A DNA stretch of 64,000 nt, taken from an uncultured Rhizobiaceae bacterium (GTDB lineage Bacteria; Pseudomonadota; Alphaproteobacteria; Rhizobiales; Rhizobiaceae). Numbering within the stretch: position 1 is the first letter of the stretch; each line of letters opens with the position of its first letter. Shown piece after piece: positions 36,606-46,796 of this stretch. The stretch covers positions 62,001 through 126,000 of the forward strand of contig CATQIJ010000006.1 in NCBI GenBank assembly GCA_958296345.1, read 5' to 3'. A program made the position numbers and the translations under genes. The notes under the pieces were generated by a model. That model worked only from the letters and a program-made list of their open reading frames with translations. It ran no database searches and was not told where the DNA came from.

Positions 36606-37307
36606 ATGTTAAAAGTTGAAAGCCTTGAAACTTATTACAATACGAGCCAAGCATTATTCGGGATGTCTTTTGAAATTAAAGCTGGCGAAGTTGTAACGCT
36701 TCTTGGTCGTAATGGGATGGGTAAAACGACCACTGTTAATTCTATTATGGGCATTACAAAGCCACACTCAGGTTCTATTAAATTAGATGATGTTGAGGTT
36801 TTGGGGAGCAAATCTTTTATGATGGCGAACCTCGGTCTTGGTCTTGTACCTGAGGGGCGTCAAATTTTCCCTAATCTTTCTGTACGTGAAAACTTAATTG
36901 CTACCGCGTCTAATCATTTAGATATGAAAGACCCTTGGTCGATTGAGCGGATATATGAATTATTTCCTGAGTTGTTAGAGCGGTCATCTTCTATGGGTAA
37001 TTTACTTTCTGGTGGTGAGCAGCAAATGTTGGCGATTGGTAGGGCATTAATGACTAATCCAAAATTGCTTATATTAGATGAAGCAACGGAAGGGCTGGCT
37101 CCTTTAATTAGAGATAAGATTTGGAAAGCTTTGGCTCAGCTTCGAGATAGAGGGCTTTCTATTTTAGTCATAGATAAAAACTTGAATGATTTGTTTGAAT
37201 TGGCTGATCGGCATTACATAGTTGAAAAAGGAAAAATTGTTTGGACTGGGACTTCTTCGAAGCTTAAAAAAACTAAAGATATTCAATATAAATATCTAGG
37301 TGTTTAA
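36606..37307 (+). CDS. livF: Liv-type ABC ATPase (LivF)
   Basis: 233 aa. Walker A LGRNGMGKTTTVNSI, signature LSGGEQQMLAIGRAL, Walker B LILDEATEGLAP, and SILVIDKNLNDLF, where Asp-Lys-Asn replaces the usual switch His region, as often in LivF. Completes the second transporter. Confidence 0.92.
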   Translation: MLKVESLETYYNTSQALFGMSFEIKAGEVVTLLGRNGMGKTTTVNSIMGITKPHSGSIKLDDVEVLGSKSFMMANLGLGLVPEGRQIFPNLSVRENLIATASNHLDMKDPWSIERIYELFPELLERSSSMGNLLSGGEQQMLAIGRALMTNPKLLILDEATEGLAPLIRDKIWKALAQLRDRGLSILVIDKNLNDLFELADRHYIVEKGKIVWTGTSSKLKKTKDIQYKYLGV

Positions 37308-37319
37308 AGGAGATCTTTC

Positions 37320-38117
37320 ATGCAAAAGATTGTTGTCTTTACTGATACGCACATGCAGCCTGAGGTTGATGAAGGCAAGTTTGATCCTGATGTTCAACTT
37401 CAAAAAGGTATTGCTCATGTGAATGAGTTTAATGGTGATGCTGACCTTGTCATTTTTTGCGGTGACCTTACCCATAATGGTGATGTTGCTTCTTATGAAA
37501 TGCTGCGAAAACGCCTTGAAGATTTAGATATTCCATTCAAGCTTTTGCTAGGCAATCACGATATTCGTGAAAATTATAAAACCGCTTTTAGTAATGAGAA
37601 ACTAGATGAAAATGGATTTGTGCAACAGGTCGTTGAGTTGCCTGATGTAAACTTGATTTTACTCGATACGTTGAATGGGCCTCCATATAATTATCCATAT
37701 TCTCACCAAGGGATGTTATGTGAAAACCGTCTTTCTTGGCTTGATCAGCAGCTTGAAATTTCTGATGAAAAGCCATGTGTTATTTTTATGCACCATCCCG
37801 CTCATGATACTGGCTTTGTTGCAATGGATTCAATTAAGTTAATTGATGGTGATGCGTTTTATGAGGTTGTAAAACGGTATAGTAATGTTCGACACATTGT
37901 GTGTGGACACGTGCATCGGACAATTTCTGGTAGTTACAAGGGAATTTCATTTTCAATTTTTAAAAGTACAGTTGGTCAAATGCCAATGTTGTTTGATAAA
38001 ATGGACTTTCATATGGAAGTGAATGAACCTTCTGCATATGGTATTGTAACGATCAGTTCAGAGAGTGTTTTGGTTCAAACCGAAGATTTCGAGCTTTCTG
38101 ATTTAAGAAGCATATAA
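37320..38117 (+). CDS. Calcineurin-like phosphoesterase (class III cyclic nucleotide type)
   Basis: 265 aa. All metal-binding motifs are visible: FTDTHMQ (D-x-H), FCGDLTHNGD, LLGNHDIRENY, FMHHPAHD, CGHVHR. The arrangement resembles CpdA and GpdQ, which hydrolyse cAMP or glycerophosphodiesters. It starts 12 bp after livF with an AAGGAG site, so it may be co-transcribed with the transporter. Substrate unknown. Confidence 0.87.
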   Translation: MQKIVVFTDTHMQPEVDEGKFDPDVQLQKGIAHVNEFNGDADLVIFCGDLTHNGDVASYEMLRKRLEDLDIPFKLLLGNHDIRENYKTAFSNEKLDENGFVQQVVELPDVNLILLDTLNGPPYNYPYSHQGMLCENRLSWLDQQLEISDEKPCVIFMHHPAHDTGFVAMDSIKLIDGDAFYEVVKRYSNVRHIVCGHVHRTISGSYKGISFSIFKSTVGQMPMLFDKMDFHMEVNEPSAYGIVTISSESVLVQTEDFELSDLRSI

Positions 38118-38254
38118 GCTGAAACCTAATAGGTTGATGTACCTATTTTTTGCCTTGGTGATATTTCTTCTTGGTGGTTTAGCGCGTCGATGTTACGCTG
38201 TTTGAAACAGAAATATTAACAGGCAAAACATAGCCTGATTAAAGGATATTCGGT

Positions 38255-39778
38255 GTGAGCAATCTTTCCGGCGGCGATAAGCCAGAGGGGAAGGGGCCAA
38301 ACCCGAGACGGCGGCGAAATAGAAGGCCCGCTGGCACACAGAAACAGGTTAATTCAGCCAGTTCTGAAGATGTCGCGAACCGGAATATGATTCCGCCCGA
38401 GGTTTCTCTTGAAGGCAAGAATCCGCCTTCAATTGGGAACGTGGATGGCTCCAATTTTCCAGCCAGCAATAATAAAGCTGGTAACGGCGATAAAGCGCCT
38501 AGTCGAAATACAAATAAACGTAAGCGCTATCCTTATCGTAAGCATAACAAAGCACGCTTTGATAATATGAGAAACCTGCGTTCTGCACCTGAGCCTACGC
38601 CTGATGCTGTTTTTGAACCTGCTAAGGTTGCGTCTGAAAGTCATGTCGCTATTACGAAGAACGACGTCAAGCAACCTTATGCTCCAAGGCCTTCCAGACA
38701 GCATATGCATCGCGGTGGTTATTCAAACGCTTATGCCGCTCTTGATCTTGGGACGAATAATTGCCGGTTGTTGATCGCTATTCCTCAAGATAAAGGTGGT
38801 TTTCGCGTCATTGACGGGTTTTCAAAAATTGTACGACTAGGTGAAGGTTTAAGCCAAACTGGAATGCTGAGCCAAGAAGCAATGGATCGCTCTGTTGAGG
38901 CTTTGAAAATTTGTGCTGGGAAATTAGGTAGCCGTAAAATTAAGCGTCAAAGATTAATTGCAACAGAAGCTTGCCGGCAAGCTGGAAATGGTGAGGAGTT
39001 TTTGAAGCGCGTTAAGGCAGAAAGTGGTCTTGATTTAGAAATTGTATCTCGCGAAACAGAAGCACGGCTTGCAACAGAAGGTTGTGGTTCTTTGATGGAT
39101 CGTAAATCTGATGGTGCGGTCCTTTTTGATATTGGTGGTGGTTCGTCTGAGCTTATTTTGGTGAATAATATTGGCGCGCGAAAGAAGAAAATTTCAGAAC
39201 GCATTGTTGCTTGGACTTCACTGCCCTTAGGTGTTGTAACTTTGGCTGAGCGCTTTGGCGGGAAAAATGTTTCCCGCAATGTGTTCGATGATATGGTTCA
39301 AGATGTGATGAAGCATATTGATGCATTTGAAGGTAAGGAAACTTTAAAGAATGCATTTTCGCATGGTCGTGTTCATCTTCTTGGGACATCAGGTACGGTG
39401 ACGACGCTTGCTGGTATTCATCTTAATCTTCCAAGGTATGATCGTAAAAGAGTTGATGGTATTTGGTTGAAAGATGAAGATGTAGATACTGTTATCAATA
39501 AATTGATTTCGATGTCTTACGAAGAGAGGACAAGGAACCCGTGTATTGGGTCTGAACGTGCAGATCTTGTTTTAGCAGGTTGTGCAATTTTGAATGCTAT
39601 TCGCTTAACTTGGCCAACTAAAAGACTTAGGGTTGCTGATCGTGGATTGAGAGAAGGCCTGCTAGCTGAGATGATGAGTTTAGATGGGGTGTCATCACGT
39701 TCAAAAAGAAACCACCGTAACTCATCAAGACGAAATGGTGGTAATAGGAATAATACGCAAGAGCGTAAGAGGACGTAA
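38255..39778 (+). CDS. Ppx/GppA phosphatase with long basic N-terminus
   Basis: 507 aa, GTG start at 38255 preceded by AAAGGA. Residues 1 to about 160 are low-complexity, rich in Arg, Lys, Asn, Pro and Gly ([23 protein letters not shown]). The catalytic domain starts at [18 protein letters not shown] and has [13 protein letters not shown] and [16 protein letters not shown], the two phosphate loops of the ASKHA exopolyphosphatase/pppGpp phosphohydrolase family. The C-terminus is again basic. The basic ends may bind polyphosphate or RNA. Its stop overlaps the RlmE start by one base. Confidence 0.88.
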   Translation: MSNLSGGDKPEGKGPNPRRRRNRRPAGTQKQVNSASSEDVANRNMIPPEVSLEGKNPPSIGNVDGSNFPASNNKAGNGDKAPSRNTNKRKRYPYRKHNKARFDNMRNLRSAPEPTPDAVFEPAKVASESHVAITKNDVKQPYAPRPSRQHMHRGGYSNAYAALDLGTNNCRLLIAIPQDKGGFRVIDGFSKIVRLGEGLSQTGMLSQEAMDRSVEALKICAGKLGSRKIKRQRLIATEACRQAGNGEEFLKRVKAESGLDLEIVSRETEARLATEGCGSLMDRKSDGAVLFDIGGGSSELILVNNIGARKKKISERIVAWTSLPLGVVTLAERFGGKNVSRNVFDDMVQDVMKHIDAFEGKETLKNAFSHGRVHLLGTSGTVTTLAGIHLNLPRYDRKRVDGIWLKDEDVDTVINKLISMSYEERTRNPCIGSERADLVLAGCAILNAIRLTWPTKRLRVADRGLREGLLAEMMSLDGVSSRSKRNHRNSSRRNGGNRNNTQERKRT

Positions 39779-40476
39779 TGAAAAAACCAACTGACCAACC
39801 TAAAAAAACTAATCTTAGAAACATGCATACTAAGGTTAAGACGGCGAAAGGACGTAAGTTATCCTCGACACTTTGGCTGTCACGTCAGTTAAATGACCCA
39901 TATGTGCAACGAGCACGTGCTGAAGGGTATGCATCTCGTGCTGCTTATAAACTGCTCGAGATAAATGAGAAGCACGACATTTTGAAATCAAACGACCGTG
40001 TTATAGATTTGGGCGCTGCACCAGGTGGTTGGTGTCAAGTTGCTGCGCAGATTACTGGGTCTGAAGCTGATAGACCAAGAGTGGTTGGTATTGATTATTT
40101 GGAAATGGCACCGGTTCCAGGTGCTATTATCTTACAAAAAGACTTTTTGGATGATAATGCTCCAGACATGCTGATTGATGCACTTCAAGGCCATAAACCA
40201 GATTTGGTGATTTCTGATATGGCAGCCCCGACAACAGGCCATAAAAAAACTGACCATCTTCGTACTATGCATTTGGTTGAAGTTGCGCTTGATTTTGCTT
40301 TGCAAGTTTTAAAGCCAGGCGGTTTCTTTTTGTCGAAGACATTTCAGGGGGGAACGGAAGCTGAATTACTTAACTTGATGAAGAAGAATTTTAAGACAGT
40401 TCATCACATAAAACCCCCTGCATCTCGAGATGGCTCAGTAGAATTGTATCTTTTAGCTAAGGGTTTTAAAGGATAG
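39778..40476 (+). CDS. rlmE: 23S rRNA 2'-O-ribose U2552 methyltransferase RlmE
   Basis: 232 aa. SAM motif [17 protein letters not shown], catalytic tetrad residues visible as RAAYKLLEI (Lys), [13 protein letters not shown] (Asp), FLSKTFQGG (Lys) and a final [10 protein letters not shown] (Glu). A basic N-tail of about 35 residues precedes the domain. Methylates U2552 in the ribosomal A loop during 50S assembly. Translationally coupled to ppx/gppA, a common alphaproteobacterial order. Confidence 0.95.
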   Translation: MKKPTDQPKKTNLRNMHTKVKTAKGRKLSSTLWLSRQLNDPYVQRARAEGYASRAAYKLLEINEKHDILKSNDRVIDLGAAPGGWCQVAAQITGSEADRPRVVGIDYLEMAPVPGAIILQKDFLDDNAPDMLIDALQGHKPDLVISDMAAPTTGHKKTDHLRTMHLVEVALDFALQVLKPGGFFLSKTFQGGTEAELLNLMKKNFKTVHHIKPPASRDGSVELYLLAKGFKG

Positions 40477-40616
40477 TTTATTTAAAGCATTGTTTTTAAA
40501 TGATTTTTTTAGATTCTTTTAAATAATAAAAAAACTTACTTTTTTATTATTTTGAAAAGGAGATTTTTACTATTTCCTTTTAGATTTACCCCTATCTATC
40601 ATGGCTGGGGTATTAA

Positions 40617-42266
40617 ATGTCTATTGAAGCAACTGAAAATGCAAGCGAAACAAAGCCTGTATCAAGTCTGCCTGACGTAAGAAAGTCACGTGTACTTCTT
40701 TGGGTTACAATGTTGACTGTAGCTTCTTTATTGACAGCTTTCTTCTCACCAAAAGCTATATCTCTCACGGATAAATTGACTTTACATGCAACAATGATGG
40801 TTATTGGCTTGTGTGTATGGGCAGCTTTTGTACTTTATTTTAAGGCAAAAGGGGATCCGAACCTATTTGTAGATAACAATGAAGGGCAAATTTCAGAAAT
40901 TAATTCTGACTTTGGAGAAAATAGAAAAGAGTCTCGAGCAGAGCTGGTTTCACTTGCCTATACGGATCGCCTGACACGTCTTGGCAATCAGCAAAGAATG
41001 ATGGAAAAATTCAAGTCAATGGCTGATGATCGTCGCCAAGGAGGCAAGGGCTTTCTTGTTGGTGTTGCTAATATGGATGGCATGAAACCTATTAATGATC
41101 TTTATGGATTTGATGGTGGTGATGAGCTTTTAAAGCAGTGCGCGCAGCGTCTTTCTGCAGCGATGGAAAAAGATGGTTTTGTATTCCGGATTCGTGGTGA
41201 TGAATTTGGCTTTTTAATGCCAGATATTAAAGATCAAGAGGGCGCAAAGCATATTGGTAAGATTTTACAAGAAGTCTTAAATGCACCATTTGATCTTGAT
41301 GGTCGTACAGTACGTTTAAGCGGTTCATTCGGTTTTGCAATTTACCCAGATGCTGGTCATTCTTATGAAGCTGTAATGAAAAATATTGAGAGTGCGCTTT
41401 ATTATTCTAAAAGGGGTGGACGTGGTCGTATCACAGTCTTTTCTAAAGATATTGAAGATATTATTCTTGAAAATGCGCGTATGGAGCAAGCTTTGCGACA
41501 TGCTATTGCAAATAATGAGGTTGAACCTCACTTTCAGCCAATTATTTCATTACAAGATGGCAAGTTACTTGGATTTGAAGCTCTGGCACGTTGGGTTGAT
41601 GCAGACTTTGGATTTGTTTCTCCAGCTAAATTTATACCTTTGGCAGAAGAACGCGGCATCATTGCTACACTTACAGATAAGTTGCTGTTTCATGCAGCGA
41701 AAGTTGCATCTGGATGGCCTGAAGGCATTTTCTTATCGTTCAACCTTTCAAGCGTCCAATTGGTAGACCCAAATACAGCTAGTGATATTATTAATACGAT
41801 CGCAAAAGCAGGACTTCCTGCTAACCGTCTTGAGATAGAAGTTACAGAGACTGCAATGATGTCAGACCCTGTGACGGCTTCAATGATTATTGATGAGTTA
41901 CATAATGCAGGTATTAGAATCTCAATGGATGATTTTGGTACAGGTCAATCAAGCCTTGGTCGTTTGAGGGAACTTAAGCTGGATAAAGTGAAAATTGACC
42001 GTGCCTTTATTATGGCAATTGGAGAAGACAAACCTGCAGAACACATTGTTAGAGCAATCTTGGAAATGTGTGCTGGGCTTGATCTTACTGTTGTTGCTGA
42101 AGGTATTGAAGAGATGAATCAAGCAGAAAGCTTGAAGCGATACGGCTGTCATGCGGGGCAAGGTTATCTCTTTGGTAAGCCACAGGATGAACATAAAACG
42201 ATGGGTTATATCCGAGAATTTATGGATACAACGTCTGATGTGCGGCAAAAAAGTATAGCAGGATAA
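40617..42266 (+). CDS. Membrane GGDEF-EAL cyclic-di-GMP enzyme
   Basis: 549 aa. Two N-terminal membrane helices (about residues 26-45 and 58-80), then a GGDEF domain whose signature reads RGDEF in FRIRGDEFGFLMP, then a complete EAL domain: GFEALARW, EVTETAMM, MDDFGTGQSSLGRL, KIDRAFI, VVAEGIE. The EAL catalytic residues look intact, so phosphodiesterase activity is likely; cyclase activity is uncertain because the first Gly of the signature is Arg. A lone receiver gene follows. Confidence 0.9.
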   Translation: MSIEATENASETKPVSSLPDVRKSRVLLWVTMLTVASLLTAFFSPKAISLTDKLTLHATMMVIGLCVWAAFVLYFKAKGDPNLFVDNNEGQISEINSDFGENRKESRAELVSLAYTDRLTRLGNQQRMMEKFKSMADDRRQGGKGFLVGVANMDGMKPINDLYGFDGGDELLKQCAQRLSAAMEKDGFVFRIRGDEFGFLMPDIKDQEGAKHIGKILQEVLNAPFDLDGRTVRLSGSFGFAIYPDAGHSYEAVMKNIESALYYSKRGGRGRITVFSKDIEDIILENARMEQALRHAIANNEVEPHFQPIISLQDGKLLGFEALARWVDADFGFVSPAKFIPLAEERGIIATLTDKLLFHAAKVASGWPEGIFLSFNLSSVQLVDPNTASDIINTIAKAGLPANRLEIEVTETAMMSDPVTASMIIDELHNAGIRISMDDFGTGQSSLGRLRELKLDKVKIDRAFIMAIGEDKPAEHIVRAILEMCAGLDLTVVAEGIEEMNQAESLKRYGCHAGQGYLFGKPQDEHKTMGYIREFMDTTSDVRQKSIAG

Positions 42267-42296
42267 GCCGTATCAACTGAGCAGGGGAAAGAAATT

Positions 42297-42713
42297 ATGG
42301 ATTTTGATTTAAGCATAAAAGGAAAGTGTATTCTTTCCGCAGAAGATAACGAAGTTAATCAGATTGTTCTAGAGCATACGCTCGCAGAGCAAGATTTGCC
42401 GTTTGTTATTGTGAGTAACGGTGAAGAAGCTGTTGCTGGTTGGGAAGCTTTAGACCCTCTCATGATCTTTATGGATATTTCTATGCCTGTTATGAACGGC
42501 ATTGAAGCTATAAAAACCATTCGTGAAAAAGAAGCTGCCACAGGTAAGCGCGTTCCAATCGCCGCTCTTACAGCTCATGCGCTTACCGGTGATGAAGCTA
42601 GAATGTTGGAGGCTGGTGCAGATTATTATCTTACAAAGCCTATTAATCCCAATTTACTGCTCATAAAAATAGCTAAGATTGTTGGTTCTGATTCTACACG
42701 CGCTATTCTATAG
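42297..42713 (+). CDS. Stand-alone receiver domain (CheY-like)
   Basis: 138 aa single response-regulator domain. Acidic pair in SAEDNEVNQ, phospho-acceptor D60 in IFMDISMPVMNG, Thr in AALTAHAL, and K114 in YLTKPIN. The sequence resembles receivers of hybrid sensor kinases. It lies 30 bp after the GGDEF-EAL gene with its own ribosome site and may control it or another partner. Confidence 0.9.
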   Translation: MDFDLSIKGKCILSAEDNEVNQIVLEHTLAEQDLPFVIVSNGEEAVAGWEALDPLMIFMDISMPVMNGIEAIKTIREKEAATGKRVPIAALTAHALTGDEARMLEAGADYYLTKPINPNLLLIKIAKIVGSDSTRAIL

Positions 42714-42779
42714 ATTTGTTACTTTCCTAACTTGACCTTTCTTACTTAATCTCCAAAACTGGAGGTTAAGCGAGGAAAT

Positions 42780-43427
42780 ATGAGCGATTCAAAAAAACAT
42801 ACCCACCACCATGATGATCACACGCATGATCATAGTCACTGGTCTGATATGGATTTAAAAGTAAAAACTCTTGAATCCTTGCTGGTTGAAAAAGGCTATG
42901 TGGACCCTACTGCCTTAGACGTCATTGTTGAGACTTACGAAACTAAGGTTGGCCCTAGAAACGGTGCTGCTGTGGTTGCAAAAGCATGGAGTGATGAATC
43001 TTATCTTGAACGCCTAAGAGAAAATGCAACGGACGCAATTGCTGAATTGGGTTTTACTGGGCGGCAAGGTGAGCATATGCAAGTGGTTGAAAATAGACCT
43101 GGTGTTCATAACATGGTCGTTTGCACATTATGCTCATGTTATCCGTGGAGTGTGCTTGGGCTTCCACCCGTTTGGTATAAATCAGCACCGTATCGCTCTC
43201 GTGCAGTCATTGAGCCTCGTGCTGTGTTTTCAGAGTTCAATGTAGAAATACCTTCAGATACAAAAAATACAGTTTGGGATTCTACCGCAGAAATGCGTTA
43301 TCTGGTTATTCCAGAACGACCCGCTGGTGCGGAAAATTGGGATGAAGGAAAACTTGCTTCTCTCGTGACACGGGATTCCATGATTGGAACTGGCTTAGCG
43401 CTTTTGCTGAGTGAGGTTTCATCATGA
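42780..43427 (+). CDS. nthA: Nitrile hydratase alpha subunit, cobalt type
   Basis: 215 aa. The metal claw is VCTLCSC at residues 114-120 (C115, C118, S119, C120); Thr after the first Cys indicates the Co(III) class, whereas Fe enzymes have Ser. The two latter cysteines are normally oxidised to sulfinic/sulfenic acid. The N-terminus carries a His-rich stretch ([14 protein letters not shown], residues 7-20) that is unusual in length. Converts nitriles to amides with NthB. Overlaps nthB by 4 bp. Confidence 0.94.
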   Translation: MSDSKKHTHHHDDHTHDHSHWSDMDLKVKTLESLLVEKGYVDPTALDVIVETYETKVGPRNGAAVVAKAWSDESYLERLRENATDAIAELGFTGRQGEHMQVVENRPGVHNMVVCTLCSCYPWSVLGLPPVWYKSAPYRSRAVIEPRAVFSEFNVEIPSDTKNTVWDSTAEMRYLVIPERPAGAENWDEGKLASLVTRDSMIGTGLALLLSEVSS

Positions 43428-44116
43428 ATGGACCGCATGATATGGGCGGAATGCAGTGTTATGGGCCTGTAGAACCAGAGCAGAATGAACCTGTTTTTCA
43501 TGGTGATTGGGAAAAACGCGCACTGGCTATGACAGTAGCAATGGGGTTTGCAGGGCAGTGGAATTTGGATATTTCAAGGTTTGCTCGTGAGAGTTTGCCT
43601 TATGATTTTTATCTGACGAAAAGTTATTACCAAATATGGATTGCTGGTCTGCAAAAACTTATGCTTGAACGCGGTATGGTTACGTGTTCAGAACTTGAGA
43701 GCGGAAAGTTGGAAATTCCGGGCATAGAAATTAAGCGCGTTGTTTCTGGGTATGAAATGACCGCAGCTCTTGATGCTGGTGGTCCAGTTGACCGAGAAGC
43801 AATATTAGAACCAGGCTTTGCCATAGGTGAACAGGTTCGAGCTATTAACATAAACCCGCAAGGCCATACACGCTTACCACGATATGTGCGAGGTAAGGTA
43901 GGGGAAATTATTGGGGTGCAAGGTTGCCATGTTTTCCCAGATAGTAATTCTAAAAGCGAGGGGGAGAATCCAGAGTGGCTTTATTCTGTCGCTTTTGACG
44001 GCCAAGAGTTGTTCGGTTTTGATGCAGAAGAAGGTAATACTGTAATGGCTGATTGTTGGGGAGTTATCTTGAATACGCCTGATTTGAAGAAGTTAGATGG
44101 TATTGTGCTTAATTAA
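43424..44116 (+). CDS. nthB: Nitrile hydratase beta subunit
   Basis: 230 aa. [32 protein letters not shown] is the classic beta start; the C-terminal SH3-like barrel shows [33 protein letters not shown]. Conserved Arg residues that contact the oxidised Cys of alpha are expected in the N-terminal segment and in [10 protein letters not shown]. Overlaps nthA. Confidence 0.93.
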   Translation: MNGPHDMGGMQCYGPVEPEQNEPVFHGDWEKRALAMTVAMGFAGQWNLDISRFARESLPYDFYLTKSYYQIWIAGLQKLMLERGMVTCSELESGKLEIPGIEIKRVVSGYEMTAALDAGGPVDREAILEPGFAIGEQVRAININPQGHTRLPRYVRGKVGEIIGVQGCHVFPDSNSKSEGENPEWLYSVAFDGQELFGFDAEEGNTVMADCWGVILNTPDLKKLDGIVLN

Positions 44117-44125
44117 GACGAGCCT

Positions 44126-44416
44126 GTGTTTAGCGAACCTTGGGAAGCACAGGCATTTACTCTTGTTATTGGGCTTTATGAAAAAGGCTCTTTTACATGG
44201 GCTGAATGGGCGGAGGTTCTAAGTAACACAATTCATGCGGATGATGGATGCACGGCTTACTATGAATTGTGGTTAACAGCTCTAGAAACTATTGTTATGC
44301 AAAAAGCACTTGCGGATAAAAATGAAATTTTAATTCGCAAAACTGAATGGCAAGCAGCACTCATGGCAACACCTCATGGGCAGCCAATTGAATTACAAAA
44401 CGCGCATAAATCCTGA
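44126..44416 (+). CDS. Nitrile hydratase accessory protein
   Basis: 96 aa starting at GTG 44126 in a frame 9 bp after nthB. FSEPWEAQAFTLVIGLYEKGSFTWAEWAEVLS followed by CTAYYELWLTALE and LIRKTEWQAA is the pattern of the small activator that loads metal into the alpha subunit and resembles the N-terminal part of the beta subunit. Completes the nthABE-type operon. Confidence 0.85.
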   Translation: MFSEPWEAQAFTLVIGLYEKGSFTWAEWAEVLSNTIHADDGCTAYYELWLTALETIVMQKALADKNEILIRKTEWQAALMATPHGQPIELQNAHKS

Positions 44417-44511
44417 TAGCTTATTAAGTATTTAGTACTATAAGCTCTTAAAATCTAACAGTTGAATGCATATATACAGCACAACTTATATTGTCGGAGG
44501 AAATACATTTA

Positions 44512-45596
44512 ATGGCTACTTTAGTGAATTTAGATGCGGAAATTGAAAAGACACGCACTACGGTTGAGCAAATGCGTGAAAAGCTTGATCAAAGCGGAAT
44601 AGTGCTAGAAGAATTTGCAAAGTCTGACACGATTGGGCAAGCGGACTTTGATATCGAGAATGCTCGTATCAGCGATATTTTGAACCAACAAAAAGTTATG
44701 GAAGGCAATATTGCTGATCTGATTATCGGTCTTGCAGACGCAACGAATGTTTTTGGTTCTGAATTTGAAGGCATGAAAAGCTATACGGGTTGGGAAAAGT
44801 TCATTGGAATTTTCTCTAAACAAAAAATGCAAAGTATGCGTTCAGAGCGTGTTCGTCACATGTCACTTGCTGGAAATCTACAAGTGCTTTTAGGTAAATC
44901 AGATAAGATTGTTGGTATTCTACAGTCTCAAAAAGATGTGCTGGATTCGCGTTAAGTTCGGAAGCGTCACTTCGACAAGTTATCGAACGCCGTAAAGCTG
45001 CGATGGTAAACTTAGAAGCAACACAAGCTCGCATTGAAGAGCTTAATCCAATGTTGATGGATATCGAAAATCAAATTTCAGCTTCGGCAGACCAAAAAGC
45101 GCGCGCAACACTAGAAGGCAAGCGCTCAGAGTTAGCGACTGAATACAACCAGCAACAAGCAAAAGAGCAAGAACTTTTGGCGGAAAGTCCAGACGTTGGA
45201 GCGCTATACTTCTATGTTCCAAACTTTTGTGGACTCACTCAACAATCAGTTGGCAGCGCAACAAACGCTTATCAATAAACTGACGATTGATACAGAGCAG
45301 CGCGTCGTTCTTTATAAAGCTTTAGAAGAACTCGTTGAAACAGCTGCCCAGCAAGATGTTGCTCACAAGATCAATACCCTTGGTAATCAAGTTGTTGATA
45401 CAGCCGCTGATCAAAACCATGGCTGGTATTGGATGCTGCGGCGCAGTCCCATATTGGTGATCTTCTTGAGATGCATGAGAAAAATATGGTTTCTACAGAA
45501 GATATTCAGCGCCGTAAAAAATTTGCGGATGAAGCTTTTGCGCGTCGTTTTGATGAAGTGATGAAGAAGCACAACTCGGCTGATTATGTTCAATAA
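44512..45596 (+). pseudogene. Unrecognised coiled-coil protein, first gene of AAA+ operon, multiply frameshifted
   Basis: Start ATG 44512 after GGAGG. Repaired length about 361 aa. Frames change three times: near 44950 (LDSR to EASLRQVIERRKAAM), near 45190 (LLAESP to ERYTSMFQTFVDSLN) and near 45425 (DQNHGW to DAAAQSHIGDLLEMHEK), ending ADYVQ with TAA at 45594-45596. The protein is mostly long helices with heptad character: EIEKTRTTVEQMREKLDQ, LEATQARIEELNPMLMDIENQI, LNNQLAAQQTLINKL. No signal peptide or membrane helix. I do not recognise it; the weak resemblance to TelA-like proteins is only in helical composition. Confidence 0.55.
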
Positions 45597-45647
45597 GTTT
45601 GGCAAAGACCTGATCCTAAACCTACGAGAGGGTGAGGGCGTTCTTTC

Positions 45648-46795
45648 ATGAGTACAAAAGAAACAGACCCAACCTCAAAATACTTTCTTGCACTTGGTTC
45701 GGCCTTAAAAGGGTTAGATACCTATTTGCATGAGGAGCAGTCGCCGCCTATCAGCATGGTGTAATAGCTACAATGTGAGCGGTTATTTAGATCGTTTGCA
45801 AAATTCACTGAGAAGTTGGGAAAACAAGGTTTCATTTGAAAAAAAAATTCGCGTTTCTCAAACTGAGAGTGGGTTTCCTGCGTTCCAAAATGTGCTTGAT
45901 TTGCAAAATGATAGAGCAGATGCAGCTAGTCGATTAGATCAATTTGATGATGAAGAGACCATTCGGCAAAATATGGTCAATCATATTTTATCAAAGAAGG
46001 CTTTTCCTGCTGAGTTACAAAAGTCTATGGCGGAGCGTCGTTATCTGCAAGCTGTACAAGAAGGCAAACATTTTCTCCGTTGGTTTTGCCACGAACTATT
46101 CGTGTTTCTGTAAATCCAAAAACAGGGCGCCCGTTCTACGTTGTTCATTGGGGTTTTTATGATGGTGCTGCCAATTTGCGATGATTTATATGGCAACTAT
46201 TGAAGACTCATCTGATGATATAAAAAAGACGTTGGTTAGTCCTTCTGGAAAGCTCAATAAGCATGTCAATATCAAGTTGCCTGTTGAAGGTTTGCTTAAA
46301 TCCTGAGTTAGCACTGCAGTTTTGATGATTTTTGTGAAAAGAACTCTGCTTATAGTTTGATGCCTTCAACGATTGCGCAGAGTATGGATCAAGATTTTGA
46401 TCAGTCTGCACCCAAAGCAATTGCGTCGCTTTGTGCTTGGGCCGTTTTATCATTCTGCATTTACACGGCATGGTGAGAAGGTCGATCAGATTTTAGCTCG
46501 TGTTCGTAAACCAGAAATATGCATGGTTGATGACATGGACCATGCAAGAGATTTTCTCAATTAGTGAGAAACCTGCAAAATGGGAGGCTATGGGGCGGTG
46601 AACCTGCGCGTGAAACTTTCCATATACAATACCGATGATCTGGAAGCAACGCGGATGGTGTAAGTGATTTTAGACGCAATGCACTTGTTCCCCATGAAGC
46701 CTATCAGGCGATTTATGCGTCTGGTCAAGAAGCAGATATATTTAATGGATACCAAAAGCACGTCATTCTGACGGGCATGTTTGAGGAATATGTGA
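45648..46795 (+). pseudogene. Unrecognised protein, second gene of AAA+ operon, heavily frameshifted
   Basis: Starts MSTKETDPTSKYFLALGSALKGLDTYLHEE at ATG 45648 and then changes frame at least six times. Recoverable pieces in order: SGYLDRLQNSLRSWENKVSF, FPAFQNVLDLQNDRADAASRLDQFDDEE, AFPAELQKSMAERRYLQAVQEGKHF, PRTIRVSVNPKTGRPFYVVHWGFYDGAANL, FDDFCEKNSAYSLMPSTIAQ, RHGEKVDQILARVRKPEICMVDDMDH, SDFRRNALVPHEAYQAIYASGQEAD, HVILTGMFEEY. Repaired length about 380 aa. No domain recognised. The end coordinate is approximate. Confidence 0.45.
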
Positions 46796-46796
46796 G

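Noticed and set aside
44512..45596. Tellurite-resistance (TelA-like) identity for the first AAA+ operon gene
   Set aside because: Only general helical composition is similar; no TelA motif could be pointed to.
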